A stretch of 64,000 nt of DNA from Favolaschia claudopus. Lineage: Eukaryota; Basidiomycota; Agaricomycetes; Agaricales; Mycenaceae. Shown piece by piece: positions 52,707-63,844 of the stretch. The translations under genes and the position numbers were made by a program. Numbering within the stretch: the stretch's first letter is position 1; each line of letters begins with the position of its first letter. The notes beneath the pieces were generated by a model, which was not told where the DNA came from, searched no databases, and saw nothing but the letters and a program-made list of their open reading frames with translations. The stretch spans positions 434,001 through 498,000 of the forward strand of contig JAWWNJ010000038.1 in assembly GCA_037176885.1 (NCBI GenBank), read 5' to 3'.

Positions 52707-53200
52707 ATTCGCACGATTTCCTTCCTCAACATCGATGGTCGTCGAGGAGGGCGAGGATACCAGAATGGTTTGATTTTGATTTTTCGAAGACCATTTCGGA
52801 CGTTGAGTTGACTTTGAACAAGTTTATTTATTTTTCTGACTAGATATTGAGCTCGTCGTGGTCGACGATCTGGAGGGCGGATGTAACGGATCTACCGCTC
52901 GCATCAGCTCACGGCGAGATTTGCCCGAGTCGTTGCCAAGACTCAATACACAGCCTCCATTTTCTAGTATAAGTAGTTAGCTGATTGTCGTAGATTCCTT
53001 TCCCTTGGTCAATCTAAAACTTACACCAGTTCTTTTGTTTGATCCACTTGTGCCGGAACTCGACTCGCCTTCGCTTCCGTCACATCGGACCTCAATCAAA
53101 AATTTAGCGACATACCAGAGCTAGCCTGTGGTATTGCCTCTTGCGAGTCATTCTAGGCGCCAAAAGGACACAACTCTGACCTGGATTGACTTCGGCGCCG
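52707..53200 (+). repeat. Probable Gypsy 3' LTR start
   Basis: GGAGGGCGGA at 52869-52878, a likely purine tract, is followed by TGTAACGGATCTACCGC, a typical LTR start. TATAAGTAG at 52969 could be its promoter. The LTR end was not found, and no 5' LTR is visible upstream. Confidence 0.5.
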
Positions 53201-54060
53201 TCGTTCCTTGGTGAGCAGACTGAAGTTTGAAGGCCCCGTTCGTTCATTCGATATACTATAGAGTTTGGGTGTTCGATTTGAAAACTTGAGGTTGGATTGA
53301 ACTTGGCACAAAGTGCGCACTGCGAATGTGTTCACTACTTGACTTAATCCGACTTGATTTTGCCCATTAGGTCTTCATCGGATCCTTTAGTTTGGCCTGA
53401 TACCAAAATTTAATCTTTATACTTCTCTATACGAACCGATTACTGACTTCACTTTTGTATACCCTAAAGCTGAAGCCTTGCCCCCCGATTGCAACCCGGT
53501 GTTTGCTTCACATCCAACGCCGAAACTAGGCCGGCATTGTCCCGGTAAGTTTGATTTCGACTTGTTACTCTGAGTATTGACTTGAATCCTGAGGGGCGAA
53601 CCTATGGCGGCTTTCTGAAGACAGGCTTGAGTTGGATTTGGTTCAAGGTGTGCATCACCATCCCGTTCGCTACTTACCTCAATCTGACTTTAACCTTCAA
53701 AGCTTTTTGTCGTACACCTTAGCTTGGCCCGAAACAGAGATTATGTTGGTATAAGTTGAGGTATGTCTTACTCTTTGTAATTTTCTACACGAACAGATTC
53801 CTGCCTTCCATTTTGTACACCCCAGACGCCAAACCGATGCCTCTCCGCACCAAATTCTCCGTGTACAGTACGCCGAAACTATGCCGGTTTGATTTCAATT
53901 TCTCACTCTGTCTGACTTGCATTTTGATATGCCCGTCAATCGCGCGCGTGCACCCTACACAGCCAAAGGTATACATACATCTCTTTCATTGGTTCATGGA
54001 AGTGAAATTCACCTTCCTTTATGTTAACTCAAGTTGACTATAACCTTCCTCTATAACAGC
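53201..54060. repeat. Two diverged tandem units, about 370 bp each
   Basis: Landmarks in both units are TTTGGCCTGATACC/CTTGGCCCGAAACA, CTATACGAACCGATTACTGA/CTACACGAACAGATTCCTGC and GCCGAAACTA(G/T)GCCGG. Non-coding as far as I see; possibly LTR interior repeats. Confidence 0.5.
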
Positions 54061-55189
54061 GCGGGGTCAACTAGACAAGAAGCAAGCTTGGACAAGAAGC
54101 AAGCTCGATCAACGTATAACAACTCACGCCGAGGTAAGCTTCCCTTCGTTCAATTCAAATTGAACTAATGAATTCAGCTGTGTTCGATCTTCAGCGTTCT
54201 ATTCTCTCTGTTCAGCACGACCATCGACAATACTTCAACTTTACGGTTCATTGAATCGAACCCGAGCTCACTTCGATTTGAGGTGAGTTAATTCATTTTG
54301 GTTCGTTTTGGTAGCAAAGCTTCATCTTGGAGTTCAATTTCACCTGTGCAAGAGTTCTTCACTGCTCCTCGAAAGCATTACTCAAAGACGGACAAAAGCG
54401 AAGCAATTGAACACTTATCGGCGATATTAGTAAATAGGTGCACGAAATAGTCCTCTCAGAATCACCTTTCCTCCTTCACCGTCAAACGCAACCAGATCCT
54501 GGAAGGTTCTTCTAAGCCGCCAATTTGTTGGTGTCCCATCGGATGATCATAATAGGATACAGAAGTCACTGATTCCCGACGTAGTCGCTCCCAAACCCTT
54601 GCATCGTCTTCTAAACCAGCGGCTAGAATGTGTTGGTTTCAAACTGACTGTTGTACTGCTTGCTGCCAGTGACTGGTGCATATCTCTTAGAAAGCGAATT
54701 GCACCCTGTGCATTTCTTTTGTTGGCGCCGCGAAGGTGTGTAAACCTGGTACGCTCTGGCCTGTGCGTCTTTTCGGTGCATTTTCTTACCTGCGCAGTAA
54801 AAAAAAAAATGCGCGGAGCAACCTGTGCGCTTTTGTTGTGATGAAGCAAGGGGTGTGAATATTTTCGAAAATGTTGACTTGTGCACATTTTCTGATGCCT
54901 CGAGGTGTGTAAATCACTAAAACCAACCTGTGTGCTATTTCGTGAAGGGGTGCGTGTTTTTTGTACAACACTTCGAATTATGGCCCAGTATTACTGCCAA
55001 ATTGGTGTAGGATTTGGGTTTTGGGACTGCAACACAAGTATGGTGTGTGTGTCTACCACTGAAAGTCTTCTTCCCTTTCCGGGCTTGCCGGATTCGGAAA
55101 ATGATGAGGTAAGTCAATATCTTCACCTTTGCGGCTCTTTTGAATTCGAGGTCAAATCTGCCGATACATGTACTAAAAGCATCCAATCA
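54061..55189. other. No gene; short tandem repeat
   Basis: GGACAAGAAGCAAGCT is repeated at 54073-54107. The rest (including several short open frames at 54540-55190) shows no recognisable domain. Confidence 0.35.
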
Positions 55190-55400
55190 AAGTGAGTTGT
55201 CGTTTTTAGCAAAAATTTTGACTGCCCGACATGGCCGACAACAAAAACGTTCGGACGCGTTCGAACGCCGAACCGAACCTGAACGCGGCCGAGTTCAGGT
55301 TCAGGTTCAGCGATTGGCCAAACGCGAAGGGGCGTTCTCAGCGTTCATGACAAAGTGCCCCGAACCTGAACCGAACCGAACTTTCCCAACACTAGGACAG
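55190..55400. repeat. Possible hAT-type end with GAACCTGAAC repeats
   Basis: CCGAACCTGAAC and its complement recur at 55272-55380. The segment ends TTTCCCAACACTAG, a typical hAT-like end. The other end was not found. Confidence 0.4.
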
Positions 55401-55942
55401 AGGAGGAGGGAGTAGGGTCCGCTATTGGTGACTCTGTTCTGCTGTAACACTCCGGCAGCGGATTTGGATTTTTGATGGGATTTGGAGCTGATGGGCACCA
55501 ATCAGTCACGTTGCCAACTGATGACGAGACTGTTCCCGCCAAACTGCCTCGTCGGCATTTTCCCGCCATCCCGCTCCATTTCCCGCCGTGCCTGCGCTGG
55601 CACTTAAGGGGTCTGCTATAGCAATAAAATTGGGCAGGCAACATATAGTAATCAAAGCACACCATTTTCAAAAAGTGCGCCGTTCTGGAGGCAAGCAATG
55701 GGCTCAATGAAGGAGCTCGTCGTCGTCGCCGACGAGCAGGCATGTTGCAAACACAACGGCGGCTAACGTCGGACATTCCGGACTACGTTACATACAGACA
55801 TCAGTTCCACCATCAAGTCCAAATCCCATCAAATCCAGATCCTGCTCCGCTGCCGGAGTAATCCTAAGGACAACAGCTGCCAGGGCCTGAGGCCCGAGGT
55901 ACTCAAGAGTCCAACAAGCGCTGGGCAGAGGGAGAATAGAGA
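55401..55942. other. No gene recognised
   Basis: Unassigned. CTGGGCAGAGGGAGAAT at 55921 recurs at 56181. Confidence 0.35.
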
Positions 55943-56130
55943 GTTTGTGCGAGCGACCCAGGTCGCTTTTCGACCGCTCAGATCTCCGCAGATACCAGGT
56001 GGGAGCTCTAAGCGACCTAGAAGAGTATTGCCATGGGGCATTCCGAGGTCGCTGGGACCTCACACCTGTGACTGCTCGTTGTCGAGATCTGAGCAGTCCC
56101 AAAGCGACCCGGGTCGCTTTGCACAAACCC
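55943..56130. mobile_element. Inverted-repeat element with AGCGACCC ends
   Basis: 188 bp with imperfect inverted ends of about 43 bp sharing TTTGTGC, AGCGACCC(A/G)GGTCGCTTT and GCTCAGATCTC. No clear duplication. Confidence 0.6.
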
Positions 56131-57085
56131 GCTAATCCTTAGAAGGCTAGCTACAACAAGAGGAAGAGTGTCTACTCACCTGGGCAGAGGGAGAATCCTT
56201 AGAGAACAGAGTAAGGACTCGGAGTCTCCATGCCCAGGCGTCACAGTAAAAGGGCGCATGACACGTGACTTCTCACGGGTCGTGGGAACTATGCAGTAGC
56301 ACAGCATCTATGATGTGATATCAATGATCAGATGATCCAACAGTAGCAGGGAGCCAGGGATATGCCCAGGAGGGGAGGATCACAATACTGGTCTAGACCA
56401 ACGGAGGCGCGGGATACCCTGTGGTCCGGGGCATGGGAAACCGGAGCCGAAGTCCGGAGGGCCGGGTCTCGGAGCCCGGAGGACCGGAGGAATAGAGCCC
56501 AGGGGACCCGGGAAGGGCGCTAGAGCTAGGATGAGACAGCGGAGCGTCTGGGCTTGGGCAATAGAACCGCTGGGGCTTGGCCCAGGTCCGGAGGAGCATG
56601 GGAAGCCGGGCCGGGGACCGGAGAACCAGAGCTCGGGGTACCAGAGCTCTCGAAGGGCTAGAAGTCTGACAGGGAGACCAGTAGGGAACCGGGTTGCGCT
56701 GAGCACTAGCTGTAGGAGCGCAGGGTCGACAGGAGTCAGTCGAGGAGGGGAACGGGGAGTCGGAAGGAGGAAGACGACAAAGGGGGGAGTCTGGAAGGAG
56801 TAGCGTTCCCAAGAAGGCTGAGTGATGCAAGGAATAGCGGAGCGGGGGGTTCCCCTGACACAGACACTGGGAATTGAACTCATAACCATTAACTGATGGT
56901 AATGATAAATATCGGCAATTATTCCAAGGAAGCCAGAAGACCTTTACAAACCGGCTGGGTCAGCGGGTAGGGTACGGGTCTGCTCAAATTCCAACAATTG
57001 AAACTCGAGACCCGTACCTGCGTGACCCGACCCGGAAAGCCGCCGGTTTACCCGAACCCGTGTCCATGTCAGGGACTCCACAGCT
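56131..57085. other. Purine-rich low-complexity region, no gene
   Basis: 56340-56800 is strongly GGAG/CCGGAGG-rich on the plus strand. The proline-rich minus-strand frames over it are composition effects. 56870-56890 reads GGGAATTGAACTCATAACC. Confidence 0.4.
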
Positions 57086-58726
57086 ATGACGTCTTCTGAC
57101 TTGGGCAGAAGTTCTCTGTCTCCGAGACATCATGCTGTGCTCACTTGTGTCATATCTTACATCACCTCTCCTAATGCTCCTCAAGAGGCGTTCGTAACTC
57201 GTGTCGTCGAGGCTCAACATGCGCTTGATCATACAGCGGACACTCAATTCCGAGGCTGGGATGTCGTTAACGCCAACATCTCCAGCGCTTACTACAGCAC
57301 CGGCGGGATGCCTCAGACGGTATTTCCTACGAGGAAGATGATTTGTGGCGCAAGACTGTTGCCTACCACTCCGACCACGCCGCAGAGAGGCACGACAACT
57401 TTAGTAGCATAGGCGTTCGCGAACGCCTATTGATGGCGCCGAACGCCTATTTTGACCATCCAACACCTATTTTCCGTGGCGAGCGCCTACTGCGCGTTAG
57501 CGACGGCACCCCTCGGCATCAGCGTCCCGCCGCGCGTTCGCGCACTCGTGATCGTCCCCGCTTTGGGGTGTATTGCAAGAAGTCAGCGATGACCCCGACG
57601 GTTTGGATCCAAGGTTTTCCTTCGGTTTAATTCCTCATCGACTTGGAGCTCATTGTTTCAAGTTCTCTTGATGATAGTTTGCGCGCAGAGGCGTTGAAGG
57701 CGCTTGTACTTGTCCTTGGATCCACCAAACTCGATTCCCTTCCCCCTGACCGCGCTCAACTCATGACGCGCATGATCATCGCTGGCTGCTGTGGTCACAA
57801 GGATCACAACTGTACGAAATACGCAGTCGAGGGAATGCAGGCTGTGTGGGAAGTGCTTGGCGTCCTTCCTCCTGTTCTTCTGGCTAACAAAGATAATGCT
57901 GCGACAATCGCGTTGGGAGAGGATGCCGACTCAGCTGCAGTAGAACATGCCCTCAAAGTTAGCGCTCGTGGCGGCTATAAGCTAGTCAGCATCTGTGGCG
58001 ACCTCTTCAGACATAAAGACCCGAAGCGCGGACACCAAGACTTCCACCGGCTCTATTTTTCGAAGGTAAAATTCGACGCGACTGGCGAACACTCGACTGT
58101 CAAATTCCCCGATTGCTCAAATATTCGCTACGGATCTCACCTAGCAGGCGCGGCCGAGCTTCTCACGTATCATTCTGCCTACATCGACTTTCTCAAAATC
58201 ATTCGCGACACGAAAACCACCCCTGGATTGAATCACATGGAGCAAAACGCGCTCACTGGTCTCGAGGACGAAGCTACGATGTGCGAAATCGTGGTGATGA
58301 CAGTTTACAAAATGCGGAATTTCCGACCCATACATGAAAGCGGTTCGCAAACCTGGTCTAAACCATATCGACCTCGGTCCACTGCATATCCGTCTCACTG
58401 ATCACGTACAAAAGCTCATCGACGATACAGATCTTCTGCTCAGCCCACTCACCGACTCTGCTGAGGCAACCTTCGACGGCGAACCATTCTCCGATCAATA
58501 CGCTATGGATTCCGCCTCCTTCTGGCTCTGTAAACACCCACATCGCATTCCTCACGTTGAAGCACTTCTCACCGGAGCCCTGAAACGCTGTTTAACTGGC
58601 TGGGGTCGTTTCACAACAGAGTGGCTACCTGGAGGCGACATCGACTCCCTGACGCCCGCCGAAAGGGTTGACATGTGGATTCCGACCACTAACGATCCCA
58701 ATGAATCACTCGCGAAGTTCCGATGA
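57086..58726 (+). pseudogene. Multi-copy basidiomycete hypothetical gene, frameshifted
   Basis: N-terminal part from the ATG 57086: EAFVTRVVEAQHALDHTADT, QFRGWDVVNANISSAYYSTG. A frame change near 57330 is followed by EEDDLWRKTVAYHSDHAAER and PNAYFDHPTPIFRGERLL. From 57643 an open frame has AVEGMQAVWEVLGVLPPVLL, NKDNAATIALGEDADSAAVE, CGDLFRHKDPKRGHQDFHRL and SNIRYGSHLAGAAELLTYHS. At about 58333 a one-base shift breaks it; it resumes with KAVRKPGLNHIDLGPLHIRL and FWLCKHPHRIPHVEALLTGA. I recall this layout as a repeated, uncharacterised protein of mushroom genomes, but cannot name a domain. Two clean frameshifts suggest a young pseudogene or a transposon-borne gene. Confidence 0.6.
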
Positions 58727-60335
58727 ACAATAGGGAAAAATGGCGGAGTAAATCATGTTCGTGCGACACGAGTTGGGCCTCAAATGACTAGATAATTTCA
58801 CTAGTTATTCTTAAGAGTGTCTACTATAGATTAAAGAGGAAGAATTTGTGCAGAGAGCCCCCGGGGGAGTGCGAGATGATCAGAAAACCCTCCGTTTCTG
58901 GACATTGGCAGAGACCAAACATGTACACACAATCCGGATCAACCGTGGATGCCCAGCCCCATTTCTATGTGGTTTTCTCACCAAACGGGACACTTTTCAA
59001 GGCCCATGTCCCATGTCGGTTGAGAGAAAGGAGAAAAATTGAAAAAAAGGGAGAGAAAAAAGAGAGAAAAGGGAGAAAAAGAGAGAAGATTTCAAATTGT
59101 ATTACAAGGGTCCCCGCGTTTGAATTTTGAATGAAACAGCTTTGTATTGCGCTAACCAAGCCTCCCGGGCTTTTGATCGCTGTCCTGTCCCATGTTGTTG
59201 CGGTGATTTCCGTGTCCCAAGTCTAAACGGGGTGTAGTCCTCATTTGGACATGGGCCAGCCAATCGTTTTTCAAGATAACAGACGAGATAATCGAAAGGT
59301 GATTATCTCCCGGCAACCTCCGGCGACTTCCTGTAATCCTCTCCCACGTCGCTATGACGCGTCAATTTCTACTCTTTGAGTCTTTCGCGCCGCGGTGCAC
59401 TCTGGTGCACTCCAAACTACAAAGCTTACAAGCTCAAACCTCGATAATCTGTTGCTATGCTTCACTCCCCGGGATTATAGAACACAATTTTACACCGGAA
59501 ATCCGAACTCGACAACTTTCAGAATTTTGCAGCAAAAATGAATTTCATTCTCGTCTCTCTCGACGGCAGATCCCTTCCATTGCGAATAACCTCCCCGTCC
59601 TCCATTCGATCTGGCAACACATATGCCTACAAGCCCTTACCTCTGTCTCTGCTGTCTTTGGATTGCTCGGGAGCGCCATCACTACTTCAATCAACAGGAC
59701 ACCATTAACTTGAAAAATACAGCCTCAAGTTTCTCATTCACTCTCTGTTTCCCTTCCAATTCAAACAGGCCCAACCTTGCTCAGATCTCCCCCAACCCTT
59801 TCCTTCCCCGGATCCAGGGAAGGGTCGCTGACCAGTTAGGGCTTGGGATGCGCCCAGTGATCTCGTTTACTTCCCGAGAGCCTGACTCGCTCGTTGTCGT
59901 GAAGTGAATGCGTTTGAGCCGTGGATTTTCAAACACAACATGCTGTTCGTCGAAGTTGCCAGTAGGGACACTCTTGCGCTTTCCGAGTGAAAGGCGAGAC
60001 ATCGAGATGGTTTTTACGCACAAAAAAATTCCCACTCTCTCAGATTTCGCTAGTACGAAGTAAATGAGGTAAATTTGAACTCACTGCCTATGCTTATGTG
60101 CGAAATAACTGCATAACACTATATATCTCTAAAATGCTTGGGGGGAAAGATATGGTAATGAATACATCGACTACCTACGCAGTCAATGGGAAATGTCGCC
60201 TCCGCGGGAGGCTTACATAACATCCCGAGGTTTCGGGGCTTAGCCAGTAACGTGTCCTCTCACGCCAAGTCACATGAGAGATCTTGCTGCACTTGCCACT
60301 GGCCCAGGCCATTTGGTCCGCTTCTCATGGGTGGG
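58727..60335. other. No gene recognised
   Basis: 59030-59095 is an AG-rich simple run. 59354-59713 and nearby frames show no domain. No clear inverted repeats. Confidence 0.35.
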
Positions 60336-60475
60336 AAACGGGACACTCCCTGTAAATTCATCTTAGGATTCATTTGCAACTTGTTTAAGATTTTTGGCGC
60401 CATCGTGGCAGGCAGGGGCGGGACCGACTGCGAACAAACAAAGTACAAGACATTTGTTTGGCACGGATTATTGCA
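60336..60475 (+). repeat. Dispersed repeat, copy 2 (see 1729-1860)
   Basis: Shares CGGGACACTCCCTG, ATTCATTTGCAACTTGTTTA, GGGGCGGGACCGACT and GAACAAACAAAGT with 1729-1860. Confidence 0.55.
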
Positions 60476-60707
60476 ATTTGCAATATTAATGGCATTTCGC
60501 AGAAAATCCCTAGCTGAGGAAGTGCACCAAGTAGAGGAAAACTTGGTCAACCTCGTGAACGGGTGGTGAACTCGGCCTCGCCGGCATCACCTACCCAAAA
60601 CGGCAATTAATGGATGTTGTTTGTCTACAGCCTGCGCACATGTGTGACGCGTCGCGTCTTTCCAGTATTACGCGTCGTATCTGGCTACCTTCTCGCTCAT
60701 CCGCATC
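60476..60707. other. No gene; upstream of the cysteine-cluster gene
   Basis: Includes possible leader of the following gene. No motif identified with confidence. Confidence 0.3.
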
Positions 60708-61790
60708 ATGGCTTCACTACAAAATGTCCACAACATACTCAGTCAAGTCCCTGGCCTTATGGAACATGTCAGCATGGAAAAGGCTATGACTTTTGTGCGG
60801 CTCGCGGCCAAATTGAAAGAAGAAATCATCGTACGCCAGACGTCGAGCTATGACCCCAGCACACCACCCCTAGACCTTCCGCCGCATGTACAAGAGTTCC
60901 TAGGAGGCGCAACAGATATGCCCCCCGACTTTGTCTCAGGATGTTGGGCTGCTTTCAACGAGATTATCTGGACACATGAAGCAGACGGCTCTAGCACAAG
61001 GAAAGATGCTCAACTATTCCGAGAGTTTGGCTTAGACCATTTACTATGTTGGTTCATCCCACTGCTATAGCTATTCGTCTAACTTCTATAGCTGCTCGGA
61101 TGCTTTTCCCTCCCACACAACATTGTACGTCTCCCGGCTGCACCAATGAAAAACTACTACGGGAGCGCGACGGCCTGGCCAAAGTAGTGCTGTACACTCT
61201 TAGTGATGGCGCCTGCGCTACGTATGCTGGACATCTACGATGCACAAGTCAGTGTCACAATTTCATTCATTGTTCTTCATTGAATTCCCTCAGAATGCCG
61301 AACAACATACTACAATAATTACGCGGTTGCGAACAACGTTCGGACTTCTTACCCTGGAATTCCATCTGCAGTACAAGTCGGCGAGCATCAATACATCGAA
61401 CGCGAAGTCCTTAGCCTCTTCATCAGCTTGATGCCGATCTCCTGGACGTCTGCAAACAACGCCACGCGTGTATACGACAACTGCTTGTCAAAACCAGAGA
61501 ACAGACCCTCGCATCCGGACTGGCCCCCCACACATAGCTTCAAACTACGCACCGAGCACGTCTGGGATGGATTTTTGATTCTCTCGCTTTTGGAGGATCA
61601 TCAACACTGGGGCGAAGTTTTGTGAGTTCCGGACACCGGTGAGCAAAATGTCCGTTTCAAACAAGCGATGCGGGAGCGGAATGCACGTATACGACGGTTC
61701 GGTCAGCCTGAATGGGCGCATTATTGCGACAAATGTATGCGGGTATGGGACGAGAAAGATGGAAAGAGTAAGTCAACCGTGCATGATTTG
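60708..61790 (+). pseudogene. KDZ-associated cysteine-cluster (CxC-type) protein remnant
   Basis: Starts MASLQNVHNILSQVPGLMEH at 60708. The introns are 61048-61091 (44 nt) and 61248-61293 (46 nt). The spliced frame gives LLSARMLFPPTQHCTSPGCT, LYTLSDGACATYAGHLRC, then CTKCRTTYYNNYAVANNVRT, SLFISLMPISWTSANNATRV and FKLRTEHVWDGFLILSLLED. A single in-frame TGA lies at 61623-61625, after HWGEVL. The frame continues behind it with VPDTGEQNVRFKQAMRERNA and WAHYCDKCMRVWDEKDGK. Paired cysteines (CTSPGC, CTKC, CDKC) mark a zinc-binding cluster. Such proteins accompany KDZ transposases in basidiomycetes. The C-terminal cysteine part is missing; the sequence changes after a donor at 61768. Confidence 0.75.
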
Positions 61791-61826
61791 ATTTCCGCTC
61801 AATTCTCGCACAGAAAAAGCTTTGAA

Positions 61827-61950
61827 GACGATGACCGGGGTATTTACAGCCCTTTCCCTGTCCCTGGCAGCATGTTTTACACATCTTGTGGCTGCAGTCT
61901 GCTGATCCGGCCTTGCGCGAGCACCCATTTCTACAGGGACCTTTCGACTG
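61827..61950 (-). pseudogene. Zinc-finger exon on the opposite strand
   Basis: Minus strand reads CRNGCSRKAGSADCSHKMCK, TCCQGQGKGCKYPGH, a Cys/His-rich cluster (C...C......C..H..C..CC......C....H) I have seen in basidiomycete multi-copy genes. It starts where the cysteine-cluster gene stops matching, so the two are fused fragments. Confidence 0.55.
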
Positions 61951-62034
61951 CGAAGCGGTGAGTCGGGGTTGGGCAGACAATGACGAAGACGAAGGGAAAC
62001 GAGGCTGAGATGACAGAGGTGATTTGGCATCTCA

Positions 62035-62350
62035 GTTCCGCAACAGAAGGGTGATAATCAATCTGCACCTTCCGAACGACATCTATGCCGATGTTCTCCA
62101 ATATCTAGAAGAGCTTCAAGGAGCTGTGAGTACTGTCATAGTTTGCCCGCCGTGACGATGCTAATGCTGATCAACTAGCAGGAGGGCCAAGTACCTCCTG
62201 CTCAGGTCAAAGACGAAGACGAGTTTCCCGATGACGAGTCTCAAGATGACGAGCCTCAAGGTCGCCTGCGGAAAGTAAAAGCAAAGGCGTCTGCAAAGCC
62301 TAAAAGTAAAGGGAAGGGGAAGGAGATTGACTCTTGGGTAGATCTATCGG
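62035..62350 (+). other. Two possible exons of an acidic-basic protein
   Basis: The open segment 62038-62125 (VIINLHLPNDIYADVLQYLE) is joined through a 56-nt intron, 62126-62181 (GTGAGT...ACTAGCAG), to 62182-62350. The second part is charged: DEDEFPDDESQDDEPQ followed by a Lys-rich KVKAKASAKPKSKGKGK. The neighbouring zinc finger is on the other strand. The start and end of the gene are not clear. Confidence 0.4.
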
Positions 62351-62901
62351 TAATTTTATCGAGTATAAGGCGAGGCGGCGTTTGTAACTGATTATCTGAT
62401 TCTCAAAGGCTGACAACCTTGAGAACTTAACGCCAAAACCATCGAGGAGGAACAAGGGCCTTCCGAGATAAGAAATTCCTTTATATGGATGTGGGGGAGG
62501 GGGGGTCCCCTCGGCCTGAAAAAAAACTTTCATGCAAAATTTTGGAACTCAGTTCTAAGCGTTGTATGCAGCGAATATATGCTATGTACGTTGTTCTACA
62601 GTTCTATTCTGGCATTTCAGTGCTTCAGGTCCAACTCTAGCCACTATTCTCGCCGTCAGATCGGTTTGACCACTGTTAAGCCTCTCGGCAGCCTCGGCTA
62701 TCAGTGTATATGCTGTTGTTTGGTTCAGAAGACAGGTTGCTGACATTCAGAAATATCAATTTTGCACAGTGTAGGTACATGGAAATGTGCAAAACAACAG
62801 GTTCTTTGCTTCAAATGCTGATGTTGAGTCCGAAAATACATAAACTTGATAAAGCTAACAAATTAGCCGGTGGGAAAAACTTACGTGAAACTGCTGTATA
62901 T
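62351..62901. other. No gene; repeat motif
   Basis: 62480-62530 has GTGGGGGAGGGGGGGTCCCC followed by an A-run, as at 2280-2330. No coding sequence recognised. Confidence 0.35.
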
Positions 62902-62995
62902 GGGAATATTACGGCAGCCATGAGGGGAGGGGTCTGCCGAAGTCGCTGAAAAAAAAAATTCGAGGTGATATCCGGATTTCGCGGATCGGAATACC
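62902..62995 (+). repeat. Dispersed repeat, copy 3
   Basis: GGGAATATTACGGCAGCCAT, GGGGTCTGCCGAAGTCGCTG, an A-run, then GGATTTCGCGGATCGG. Matches 39885-39995 (other strand) and 3640-3726. Confidence 0.6.
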
Positions 62996-63138
62996 CTTGA
63001 GGAGGAACTCCGTGTTAAAAGTGAGCCTTGAATCCGCAGGTGTTTTTTTGTTCTGAATTTCTTGAATTACCTCAGAGCGAAGAGGTGGAAGAGGTGGACT
63101 TTCCTGCTTCCCTTGTGACTACTCCCTCCGCCTCATCA

Positions 63139-63357
63139 TCCTAAACTTGAAAACAGCACCGGGCCATCAGAATTGATGGATCACATGCTTTTTCATGTGA
63201 CTTTGACACCAAACCACGGGACCACACGAGACGTCGCGAGCGGAGCGAGCGTAGCGGGGTTTGGGGCGGCCAGCCCCAACAAGCTGTGTGACCGAACGGA
63301 GGGAGGCCGGCGAGCGCAGCGAGTCGGCCGTGCCGGAGGCAGGGAGCTAAAGCTTGT
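63139..63357 (+). mobile_element. Helitron-like short element H
   Basis: Starts TCCTAAACTTGAAAACAGCA, then TTTTTCATGTGACTTTGACA, GACGTCGCGAGCGGAGCGAG, GGGGTTTGGGGCGGCCAGCC, the hairpin around GTGCCGGAGGCAGGG and the tip GAGCTAAAGCTTGT. Its 5' half mixes the two types seen in elements C and D. Confidence 0.7.
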
Positions 63358-63371
63358 CTACCACTACTGTA

Positions 63372-63844
63372 GCCTTGTGTATGGGTGAAACGGACTTTCG
63401 AGCGTGACCTGAAACGCAAGGCGTGAAACCAGAAACGACCTGGGAGTTACGCGTGACACCTCAAAAACTTTGAAACGGCTGCAAGAAACAGCTTCAAAAT
63501 AGTGGCTAGAAACGACAGTTCTCGAGGTAAATATTGATTTCGAGCTTACAATGACTGCCAAGACCTTCTTATCTGGGTGAAAATTAACTTGCAACTAGGA
63601 TTCAAAGGGAATTTTGTCAGTCCCGACCGTCCCACTGTCAAATACAGGCCAGAAATTCAGCCAGGAGCATTGCTTTGGAATGCAGAAGAAAATTCGAACA
63701 GCACAAATAAATTCAGCAGCAAAATTGGTTTTTTTGTCATTTCTGTGTCACGCACCTTTCAGTGAAACCAGCCCTGCGGTTCGCGTGACGGTTGAAACGA
63801 AACGGAGTCTGCGTGACGCGTTACGTTTCACCCATACACAAGGC
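63372..63844. mobile_element. TA-flanked MITE
   Basis: 473 bp with inverted ends of about 21 bp starting GCCTTGTGTATGGGTGAAAC. TA lies at 63370-63371 and 63845-63846. Inside, GTGAAAC- and CGTGAC-type motifs recur on both strands. Confidence 0.75.

Noticed and set aside
56380..56889. Proline-rich protein on the minus strand
   Set aside because: The frame mirrors a GGAG/CCGG-rich repeat. Several frames are open for the same reason and none has a domain.
61623..61625. Programmed stop-codon read-through (TGA) in the cysteine-cluster gene
   Set aside because: The gene is also truncated downstream, so a plain nonsense mutation is simpler. No structured element was recognised after the stop.
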